NCBI GenBank assembly: GCA_963733935.1
Contig: CAVTEQ010000020.1
Location: 124,001-188,000 of the forward strand
Length of the DNA stretch: 64,000 nt
Origin: JAHFUA01 sp963733935
GTDB taxonomy: Bacteria > Acidobacteriota > Terriglobia > Terriglobales > Acidobacteriaceae
Direction: 5' to 3'
Part shown: in pieces, positions 43,659-50,495 of the stretch
Layout of the letters: each line of letters begins with the position of its first letter
Numbering within the stretch: the first letter of the stretch is position 1
Made by a program: the position numbers and the translations under genes
The notes under the pieces: generated by a model
What the model saw: only the letters and a program-made list of their open reading frames with translations
Told to the model about the DNA's origin: nothing
The model's database searches: none

Positions 43659-43927
43659 GCGTCGTACTCCTGGAGACTATCGCCCGGCTCGCTTGAGATC
43701 TCGCTCCACCACAGGTCGCGGCGCTCGGCCTCTAAGGTTTCGGCGATGTATTGCCGCCCGGCCTCCATCATCTGCTTCCACATGCGGTGGGCACGGGCGC
43801 CATCGCGCAAAAACGACTCCGCTTCCTTGGCGCTGACCGGCATGCCTACCTCGCGAGCGATGCGCAGAACGTCATTGGAGGTGATCTCGGCGGTAACGCG
43901 CTCGGTTTCGGTTTCGAAGTTCAACAT
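43655..43927 (-). CDS. Small hypothetical protein below a CRP-type site
   Basis: The 90-residue product is mostly helical and charged: 'TAEITSNDVLRIAREVGMPV', 'ESFLRDGARAHRMWKQMMEA', 'YIAETLEAERRDLWWSE'. ATG 43927 is preferred over an upstream ATG because GGGGTGG lies just before it. It forms a two-gene unit with the 31-residue membrane peptide. The perfect CRP-type palindrome at 44022-44037 lies 95 bp upstream, and a CATAGA -10-like box near 43970 would put the site at a class I distance. The function is unknown. Confidence 0.65.
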   Translation of the reverse strand: MLNFETETERVTAEITSNDVLRIAREVGMPVSAKEAESFLRDGARAHRMWKQMMEAGRQYIAETLEAERRDLWWSEISSEPGDSLQEYDA

Positions 43928-44021
43928 AGTGCCACCCCACACTGGCTATCTTTTATCTTTGGCCCGCGTCTATGAAAGCGCTGGGAGCCGCCGCCAGCCT
44001 AGGGCGGCAGTCACAACCGAA

Positions 44022-44037
44022 TGTGATACCAGTCACA
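44022..44037. promoter_or_regulatory. Perfect CRP-type palindrome
   Basis: TGTGA-TACCAG-TCACA matches the classical consensus exactly. A further TCACA half-site six bases to the left makes a TCACA-N6-TGTGA-N6-TCACA triple. It stands between the divergent small gene (43927) and the glycosyltransferase (44168), the latter having a TATAAT at 44149-44154. Confidence 0.55.
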
Positions 44038-44167
44038 CCGGCCGCCCGGACTTGGGAGTTCCCGGAAAGGCATCCATCGAGCTGTCGCCGGAGCCAGCCG
44101 AGTCAGCGGTAAACAGGGTGATAACACTCTCGCGCCGGGTGCGCAGGGTATAATTGCCGAATCTCCC

Positions 44168-45151
44168 ATGAACAAATATTCCATCGTGGTGCCGTTCCAT
44201 AACGAACAGGAAAATGTCACCGTTCTTTACGATCGTCTGAAAGCGGTCATGGAGGCGGCCGGCGAGAGCTTCGAGATTGTGTTCGTCGACGACGGCAGCC
44301 GCGACGCAACTTTCCGCTTGCTGGAAGAGATCGCCGCCGTGGACAGCCGTGTGGTGGTGGTCAAGCTGCGCCGCAATTTCGGCCAGACTTCAGCTCTGGC
44401 CGCCGGTTTCGACCATGCCCAGGGCGAGTACATCATCGCCATGGATGGCGACCTGCAGCACGATCCCGAAGATATCCCGCAGTTCCTGGAGAAATTGGCC
44501 GAGGGCTACGACATCGTCAGCGGCTGGCGCAAGCGCCGGCTCGACAACCTGTGGATGCGCCGCATCCCCTCGCGCTGCGCCAATTGGCTGATGGCCAAGT
44601 TGAGTGGGGTAAAGATCCACGACTTCGGCACCACCTTCAAGGCCTACCGCCGCGACGTCCTGCAGCAGATCCCGCTGTACGGCGAGATGCACCGCTTCAT
44701 CCCCGCGCTGGCCTCCTGGTACGGCGCCACCATGTGCGAAGTGCCCATCCGCAACGGCCATCGCGAGCACGGCAATTCGCACTACGGCATCTCGCGCACT
44801 TTCCGCGTTTTCTTCGACCTGCTTACCATCCGCTTTCTGCTGCGCTACCTTTCGCGCCCGCTGCATTTTTTCGGGACCATGGGGATGGCCGGCATTCTGA
44901 TCGGCGGCGCCGTGGCCACGTGGCTGGCGGTCATCAAGTTCATGCACCCCATGATGGACGTGATCGACGAGCACGGGCCGTTCGTCGTCTTTTCCGCCGT
45001 GCTCATCGTGGCCGGCTTGCAGATGCTCGCCCTCGGCCTGCTGGGCGAGATGCAGGCCCGCCATTACCACGAGCCATCCCGCCGCTTGCCGTATTCAGTC
45101 GAGCGCCTGCTGCGTACGCCGGAGAGCGAGCAATCGACGCTGCAGGAATAG
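44168..45151 (+). CDS. Family 2 glycosyltransferase, polyprenyl-phosphate type
   Basis: The 327-residue protein has a GT-A domain with 'YSIVVPFHNEQENVTVLYD', 'IVFVDDGSRDATFRLL' and the DxD-like 'IIAMDGDLQHDPEDIPQFL'. Two C-terminal membrane helices follow (about 235-255 and 275-297). This is the DPM1/GtrB/ArnC-like architecture that transfers a sugar from a nucleotide to undecaprenyl phosphate on the cytoplasmic face. The sugar is not deducible. It is followed by an unrelated exported protein, so it is probably monocistronic. Confidence 0.88.
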   Translation: MNKYSIVVPFHNEQENVTVLYDRLKAVMEAAGESFEIVFVDDGSRDATFRLLEEIAAVDSRVVVVKLRRNFGQTSALAAGFDHAQGEYIIAMDGDLQHDPEDIPQFLEKLAEGYDIVSGWRKRRLDNLWMRRIPSRCANWLMAKLSGVKIHDFGTTFKAYRRDVLQQIPLYGEMHRFIPALASWYGATMCEVPIRNGHREHGNSHYGISRTFRVFFDLLTIRFLLRYLSRPLHFFGTMGMAGILIGGAVATWLAVIKFMHPMMDVIDEHGPFVVFSAVLIVAGLQMLALGLLGEMQARHYHEPSRRLPYSVERLLRTPESEQSTLQE

Positions 45152-45247
45152 CAGGCAAATCTCCCCAGCGCGAACTGTCTTTCCGTCCGAAAACAAGTGT
45201 TACGGGAGCATAATTCGAGCGTCCAAACAGAATAACGGAGGAATCCG

Positions 45248-45796
45248 ATGAAGACTCTACTCTCGTCGCTGGTGTTGGCGATCCCCCTAACTGTATTGGC
45301 GCAAGACATCGATAACGGCTTTGTTGTCCAGGCCGAGGCCCCCGTGCAGTGGAGAAGTATGTCCGCCGGAGGATCGGGCGGCGACGTGGCTTATGGAATC
45401 CTGCGAAACTTTGGCAAGAAGGATGTAGTCGCCCTGCAAGCAGGCTGGATCACCTTCTTTGGTTGTGACACGGGAGACGACGTAACCATCGGCCCCGTCG
45501 TGAAAATGGGCATTCCTGCGGGGAAGGAAAAAGAAATAGGACTCAAAGCCTTGGCAGCAGACATAAGAGCCCGGATGAAATCCAGGGGAAGTCAGACGGC
45601 CACCATTCTAGTGGGGCTCGTACACATAGATTTTGCGGATGGGTCTACGTGGGATTTCGATCTGAATTCCGACCCCAGCTTTGAAAATAATCCGGAATAC
45701 GTGCTGACGCGGAAAAGGGTGTGCCCGCCCGAAACCTCCGCCACAAGCACGCTTTCAACCTTCAGGCTGACGTTGATAGGGATGTCTGACTGGTAA
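45248..45796 (+). CDS. Exported hypothetical protein
   Basis: The 182 residues begin with a clear signal peptide (TLLSSLVLAIPLTVLAQ). The beta-rich body includes 'GDVAYGILRNFGKKDVVALQ' and two or three cysteines. A statement such as 'TATILVGLVHIDFADGSTW' recalls small immunoglobulin-like domains, but no family is recognised. GGAGG lies seven bases before the ATG. Confidence 0.65.
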   Translation: MKTLLSSLVLAIPLTVLAQDIDNGFVVQAEAPVQWRSMSAGGSGGDVAYGILRNFGKKDVVALQAGWITFFGCDTGDDVTIGPVVKMGIPAGKEKEIGLKALAADIRARMKSRGSQTATILVGLVHIDFADGSTWDFDLNSDPSFENNPEYVLTRKRVCPPETSATSTLSTFRLTLIGMSDW

Positions 45797-45812
45797 AGTC
45801 CGCCCTCGCACC

Positions 45813-46697
45813 CTACCGCTGCTTGTCCTGCTGTTCCGCGATGAATTCCGGCTGGGTCTTGAGGAATTCAATGCCCTGGGTGAAGGTTAAATTGTCGGGG
45901 GCGCGGCGGTAGTCAGACGCTGTCTCATGCTCGCTGATGTTGAGGTTCTTGAACAGCAGGATTTTGCCGGTAAAGTGCAGGCGCATCTCGGTGACTTCCC
46001 AGCGCTCGCCGTTCACCCGCGACTGGACCACCTCGAACTGCCCACCGGGATCGAGCCGGCCGAGAATCCCCCATCCGAAATTAACGCTTCTGAACAGGCG
46101 AGCTTGAATCCTGACCAGGCGCTGATCGGCGCCGTCGATGAGCATGCTGCCTTCCATGCCCTGGTAAACCTGAAGCTCGCGATTGGGAGGTTCGTACTTC
46201 GGATTCGGGCGGAACTTGAGGCGGACTAGCTGCTGACCGCTCTTGTCGGACTCGAAACCGTCGTACTCGTAGAGAAAGGCATCGGGCAAGGCTTTGACCA
46301 TGCGGTCGGTACGCTCTTCGTCCTCTTTTTGCTGCTTCTGCTTGGCGGCGCGGGCCTGCGGATCATCGGCCAGCTTCTGCAGCCGCTCGTCGTCCTTTTT
46401 TCTCTCCTCGGCGCTGGGAGGCTTGTCGTTGACGGCAATCAGCCGCGCTACCACCCCGTCGTTGGTCTCAACCAGTTGCTTGGTGAGCACGCCGTTCTTT
46501 GCCGTCTCGGTACGCAGGCGAAACAGCAAGCGCATCTTCTCGTGGCTGGCGGTCTCTTCGTTGGTGATCGCTCGGCGCACCAACTCCTGGGCCGACATCT
46601 GGGGCGTAGCCGGAGAGGCCGCCTGCTGGGTTGCCGCCGCACCCAGCCACGTGACCATCGCCCAGGCCGCGATACTCGCCTTCAGTATGACCTTCAT
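45813..46697 (-). CDS. Exported hypothetical protein with coiled-coil segment
   Basis: From the ATG at 46697 the protein has 294 residues. It has a signal peptide (ILKASIAAWAMVTWLGAAAT), a charged helical stretch at about 90-130 ('DDERLQKLADDPQARAAKQK'), then a beta-rich domain ('VRLKFRPNPKYEPPNRELQV', 'GSMLIDGADQRLVRIQARLF'). The latter resembles outer-membrane lipoprotein-sorting folds of the LolA/RseB type, a weak impression only. The gene lies downstream of a strongly structured intergenic segment on the same strand. Confidence 0.65.
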   Translation of the reverse strand: MKVILKASIAAWAMVTWLGAAATQQAASPATPQMSAQELVRRAITNEETASHEKMRLLFRLRTETAKNGVLTKQLVETNDGVVARLIAVNDKPPSAEERKKDDERLQKLADDPQARAAKQKQQKEDEERTDRMVKALPDAFLYEYDGFESDKSGQQLVRLKFRPNPKYEPPNRELQVYQGMEGSMLIDGADQRLVRIQARLFRSVNFGWGILGRLDPGGQFEVVQSRVNGERWEVTEMRLHFTGKILLFKNLNISEHETASDYRRAPDNLTFTQGIEFLKTQPEFIAEQQDKQR

Positions 46698-46800
46698 ACG
46701 AGCAGGCTGTTGACCCTGACTGGAACACCGTCTATCCAGGATTGTTGCTTTCCATCTATGATGCCACAGGCCGCCCGGGCGAATGTAAGGTAAAAATGTA

Positions 46801-46966
46801 AAGACCAGCATCGCTGCTGGTCTTGGCCGAAAAACGAAGGATGAGAGAACGTCGGCCTCGTGAGAAAAGGCAGTCCCAATGGTTTAAATCGCAAGCGCGA
46901 GCAGTACCGCTGTTCCCCATTGGTTTCGGTACTGCCCGCCGGCGACATTCCGACGAAGCCGACGTT
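46801..46966 (-). ncRNA. Candidate structured ncRNA or leader RNA
   Basis: Several perfect stems nest here: AACGTCGGC (46848-46856) with GCCGACGTT (46958-46966), and GCAGTACCG (46901-46909) with CGGTACTGC (46927-46935). A terminal hairpin AAGACCAGC-ATCGCT-GCTGGTCTT (46801-46824) is followed on the minus strand by TTTACATTTTT. Competing pairings also exist: GGCAGT with ACTGCC, CCAATGG with CCATTGG, and GGCCGA with TCGGCC. Read on the minus strand this looks like an RNA of about 165 nt ending in an intrinsic terminator, 104 nt before the exported-protein gene. It could equally be an attenuator. It matches no RNA family I recognise. Confidence 0.4.
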
Positions 46967-47337
46967 TTTGCGGTAGCACGGCGATGGCCAAAATGCCCGA
47001 GGCGGTCCCTTTAGCCTGAGTCCATTAATTTTCAGTGCATCAATTACTTAGACATGAAACTAGAAGGTTTGCATCAAGGTGCACAGATCCGCGTCAATCC
47101 AGGATTCCAGAGTTAGTACGCCACTACCACCCTTGTGTATGTTAGTTCGCACAACCACGCCAGACGGCGGCCCCCGCTCCATAGGTGAGCGACCCACGGT
47201 AACCGTCAAGGACCCCAGAACGCCAAGGGCGAAGGGCAGTTCCCATTTGCTGCTCATCCGCGCGAGAGGGTATATTTCGGGTGCTGTACTAGGGTGCAGG
47301 CACGGGTTTGTTACCACCCTGGGCTGGGGAGATGGCT
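46967..47337. other. Intergenic region upstream of bactofilin
   Basis: No gene is seen. The stretch is somewhat more A/T-rich near 47020-47070 and presumably holds the promoter of the bactofilin gene and, on the other strand, of the candidate ncRNA. No strong hexamer pair is evident. Confidence 0.45.
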
Positions 47338-47844
47338 ATGGAAACGAACGGCACACGCGCTGAGGTTGCTCACATCGGAAAATCAGTGGTGGTCAGGGGC
47401 GAGCTCTCGGGCAGCGAGAACCTCTTCGTTGACGGCGAGGTGGAAGGCAGCATCGAGCTGCGTGATCATCACCTTACCATCGGACCGCACGGCAGAGTGC
47501 GGGCTAACGTGAATGCTCGCGAAGTAGTGGTGCACGGAACATTGACCGGCAATGTGCACGGCACCGAGCGGGTCGAACTGAAAAAGAGCGCGGAGCTGAC
47601 CGGCGACATTGTCACCCAGCGCGTCGTCATTGAGGATGGCGCGGTCTTCAAGGGCTCTATCGACACGCAGCGTGGAGCCGTGAAGACAGAGCCGAAGCGC
47701 GAGACGGTTGACGCCATCGCCGCCAGCAGCGCGGCTGGCAGTTTCGGCGCAAAAGCCGCTGATTCTCTCGCGCAGCACGGCAACGTGCGCTCCGGAGACT
47801 CCGCCGCGGTCCCGCATGAGGCCCTGGCGGAACAGAAAAAATGA
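47338..47844 (+). CDS. Bactofilin (polymer-forming cytoskeletal protein)
   Basis: The 168-residue protein has the bactofilin core of short beta-helix repeats: 'AHIGKSVVVRGELSGSENLF', 'VDGEVEGSIELRDHHLTIGP', 'VVVHGTLTGNVHGTERVELK', 'ELTGDIVTQRVVIEDGAVFK'. An N-terminal unstructured tail and a long Ala/Ser-rich C-terminus flank it, as is normal. These proteins polymerise without nucleotide and scaffold cell-shape or wall functions. ATG 47338 is chosen because GGAG lies six bases upstream; ATG 47332 is also in frame. Confidence 0.9.
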   Translation: METNGTRAEVAHIGKSVVVRGELSGSENLFVDGEVEGSIELRDHHLTIGPHGRVRANVNAREVVVHGTLTGNVHGTERVELKKSAELTGDIVTQRVVIEDGAVFKGSIDTQRGAVKTEPKRETVDAIAASSAAGSFGAKAADSLAQHGNVRSGDSAAVPHEALAEQKK

Positions 47845-47906
47845 CACCGTGGTCCTTCAAGTAAGAGTTGAAGTCGGCAGTGGCGTAGAATTGAGTTCAG
47901 CAGTAC

Positions 47907-48575
47907 GTGAGTTCCGTGACGCACCAACTGTTTCGTCTGTTCAAGGGGAACGCAGGAGCCGCTACCGCCATTCCAGCGAATGAGCTGGGTGAGCGTCTGC
48001 GCCGCCGTTCGAGCGGTCTGGCTGAGTTCAACCACGCCATTGAAGGCGAAGAGACCCTGCGCATTCTCGACCTGGGGCCCACATCCCCCACCAACATCGG
48101 CTATCTCACCGGCCTGGGACACAAGGTCTACAACGAGGACGTTCTGAAGGAAGCCGAGGATCCCTCCCTGGTGGTTGCGGCTGAGGATGGCCGCCCGACC
48201 CGCGACGCCGAGCGCTTTCTTTCGGAGAACCTGGTCTACAGCCACAGCACGACGTTCGACGCCATTCTGTGCTGGGACACGCCCGACTACCTGCACGAGG
48301 CGTTTGTGAAGCCCATGATCAACCGCATTCACCGCCTCCTCCGGCCCAAAGGGATCTTGCTGGCCTTCTTCCACACCCGTGACGCCGGCCCCGACGCTCC
48401 CTATTACCGCTACCACATTGCCGGCGAGGACTCGCTGGAGCTGCAGTGTGGACCGCGCTACCGCCTGCAGCGCGTCTTCAACAATCGCCACATCGAGAAT
48501 CTGTTCCGCGACTTCTCGTCCATCAAGTTTTTTCTCGCCCGCGACAACGTCCGCGAAGTGCTGGTCATTCGCTAG
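47907..48575 (+). CDS. Methyltransferase-like protein (class I SAM fold)
   Basis: The 222 residues show a Rossmann-like pattern: 'LRILDLGPTSPTNIGYLTGL' in the place of motif I, 'FDAILCWDTPDYLHEAFVKP' for motif IV and 'IHRLLRPKGILLAFFHTRDA' after it. Motif I lacks the usual GxGxG, so AdoMet binding may be altered. It starts 62 bp after bactofilin on the same strand and is probably in its operon. The substrate is unknown. GTG at 47907 is the assumed start. Confidence 0.72.
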   Translation: MSSVTHQLFRLFKGNAGAATAIPANELGERLRRRSSGLAEFNHAIEGEETLRILDLGPTSPTNIGYLTGLGHKVYNEDVLKEAEDPSLVVAAEDGRPTRDAERFLSENLVYSHSTTFDAILCWDTPDYLHEAFVKPMINRIHRLLRPKGILLAFFHTRDAGPDAPYYRYHIAGEDSLELQCGPRYRLQRVFNNRHIENLFRDFSSIKFFLARDNVREVLVIR

Positions 48576-48697
48576 CCAACTGGCTCCTTCCTCAACGTGC
48601 TGGCTTCGCCCCGGTTTAGGATGTCCTGAATCGTCGTATCTGTGTCATTGTGGACTTCCCGTACCTGTTAGTAACATTTGCGAAAGGATGCGGGGGA

Positions 48698-49690
48698 ATG
48701 AATCCAAAGCGTATCGGTATTCTGGGCTTCGACGGAATTACCGCGTTGGACCTGGTGGGGCCGGCGGAAGCGTTCGCGACGGCCAAGCTCGGTCAGGAGC
48801 GCTGCTACCAAGTCCTGACCATCGGCCTGAGCGGCAAGCCCTTTACCGCGGAGTCAGGAATCGTCTTCAGTCCCCAGAAGACACTGGCATCCGCATCCGG
48901 CTTGGATACTGTGATCATTCCCGGCGGCTGCGGAATACGACATCCGCCAACCAACAGCCGCATCGCGGCCTGGCTGAGGAGCCGCGCCGGGCAGGTGCGT
49001 CGCATCGCCTCGGTCTGTACCGGCATCTACGGCCTGGCCGCAAGCGGATTGCTGGATGGGCGCCGGGTGACCACCCACTGGCGTTTTGCCCGCGATGTGG
49101 CGTTGCGCTTCCCCAGACTCAGGGTCGATCCGGATGCGCTCTTCGTGAAGGATGGCCGGTTCTACACGTCAGCCGGCGTCACCGCGGGGATCGACCTCTC
49201 CCTGGCGCTGATCGAGGAGGATTTCGGTCCGACCGTGGCGCTCGCGGTGGCGCGCGAGCTGGTGGTGCACTTGAAGCGTTCCGGCGGGCAGGAGCAGTAT
49301 TCCGAACCACTCCGTTTCCAGGTGCAGTCGGCGGACCGATTCGCCGACTTGGCAGCCTGGGTCGCGGGAAACCTCGATCACGAGTTATCGGTCGAAACCA
49401 TGGCCGAGCGAGCGCACCTGTGCCCGCGGCACTTCAGCCGGCGCTTCAAGGTCATCTTCGGTTCCACGCCGGCGGCGTTCGTCGAAGAGCTACGCCTGGG
49501 GGAGGCTCGCCGACGGCTGACTGCGGGCGGCGAGACCATCGAACGGGTGGCGGCCTCGGTCGGGTTCACCAGCGCCGACGCTTTCCGGCGGACGTTCCTG
49601 CGGCGCTTCGGGCTCACTCCGTCCAGCTATCGAGCTCGCTTCCCGCAGCACTCGGCCTTCCGCGATCATCGCAAGAAAGCGCCTGCGTAG
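48698..49690 (+). CDS. GlxA-type AraC-family transcriptional regulator
   Basis: The 330-residue protein has an N-terminal DJ-1/PfpI-like domain ('RIGILGFDGITALDLVGPAE', 'SVCTGIYGLAASGLLDGRRV') and a C-terminal AraC double helix-turn-helix ('ETMAERAHLCPRHFSRRFK', 'IERVAASVGFTSADAFRRTF'). The DJ-1 part keeps a cysteine at the nucleophile-elbow position and probably binds ligand. ATG 48698 has AGGA nine bases upstream. It is followed after 25 bp by an exported DJ-1-family protein, so this regulator probably controls the pair. Confidence 0.9.
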   Translation: MNPKRIGILGFDGITALDLVGPAEAFATAKLGQERCYQVLTIGLSGKPFTAESGIVFSPQKTLASASGLDTVIIPGGCGIRHPPTNSRIAAWLRSRAGQVRRIASVCTGIYGLAASGLLDGRRVTTHWRFARDVALRFPRLRVDPDALFVKDGRFYTSAGVTAGIDLSLALIEEDFGPTVALAVARELVVHLKRSGGQEQYSEPLRFQVQSADRFADLAAWVAGNLDHELSVETMAERAHLCPRHFSRRFKVIFGSTPAAFVEELRLGEARRRLTAGGETIERVAASVGFTSADAFRRTFLRRFGLTPSSYRARFPQHSAFRDHRKKAPA

Positions 49691-49715
49691 AAATTAAGGA
49701 TAGGGAGGATAGATT

Positions 49716-50399
49716 ATGCGATTTGCTCTAACGTTTTTTCTGCTATTCGGCGTGACGGTTTCGCTGGCGGCTGAGCCGCAACCACCGCAGGAATTGCGCG
49801 TGGCGTTCGTGATCTCCGAAAACTTCAACATGATGGACTTCGCCGGTCCATGGGAGGTATTCCAGGACGTGATGCTCATCCCGCCGGGCAAGACCATGAA
49901 CGACGAGCATGCGATGCCGTTCACGCTCTACACCGTCTCGGACAGCACCGATCCGGTGAGCAGCACAGATGGGGCCAAGGTCATACCCGCATACAGCTTC
50001 GCTAACGCGCCCAAGCCGGACATCGTGGTGATCGGAGCGCAAAGCAGCAACTCTCCGGCATTGCTCGAGTGGCTGCGCAAGCAGGCCGCAGACAAGGCGA
50101 CACTGATGTCCGTTTGCACCGGAGCGAGCAAGCTGGCGCGCTCCCACCTTATCGACGGGAAAAAAGCCACTACCCATCACCTGTACATCGATCAGTTCAA
50201 GCAGCAATTTCCGGATGTGGAGTGGCAGAAGTCCAAGCGTTACGTGCGCTCGGCTGACAACATCTATACCGCCGGCGGACTTACCTCGGGCATCGACCTG
50301 GCGCTGCACATCGTAGCCAAACGATTCGGCACTGAAGTGGCGCAGGCCACGGCCGACTACATGGAGTACCACAGCGACGGCTGGAAGCAGCCGGACTGA
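49716..50399 (+). CDS. Exported DJ-1/PfpI-family protein
   Basis: The 227 residues begin with a signal peptide (FALTFFLLFGVTVSLAAE). A complete DJ-1/PfpI domain follows: 'VAFVISENFNMMDFAGPWEV', 'PDIVVIGAQSSNSPALLEWL', 'LMSVCTGASKLARSHLIDGK', 'YTAGGLTSGIDLALHIVAKR'. The SVCTG cysteine is conserved. Export of such a domain is unusual; family members elsewhere act as glyoxalases, hydratases, proteases or chaperones. It shares the fold of the regulator encoded just upstream. Confidence 0.87.
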   Translation: MRFALTFFLLFGVTVSLAAEPQPPQELRVAFVISENFNMMDFAGPWEVFQDVMLIPPGKTMNDEHAMPFTLYTVSDSTDPVSSTDGAKVIPAYSFANAPKPDIVVIGAQSSNSPALLEWLRKQAADKATLMSVCTGASKLARSHLIDGKKATTHHLYIDQFKQQFPDVEWQKSKRYVRSADNIYTAGGLTSGIDLALHIVAKRFGTEVAQATADYMEYHSDGWKQPD

Positions 50400-50495
50400 C
50401 TAGAGCCAGCGGACGCTCGCGCCCGTCAAGGTTTCCACGTTGACGCTATCCCCCGGCACGGCCTAAGATTCGTCACTCTATCCAAGGCCTGCCTC

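Noticed and set aside
43462..43836. Plus-strand open frame behind the orphan promoter
   Set aside because: It starts with a polyglycine run from a G-rich tract and continues antisense to the small genes at 43563-43927; coding is unlikely.
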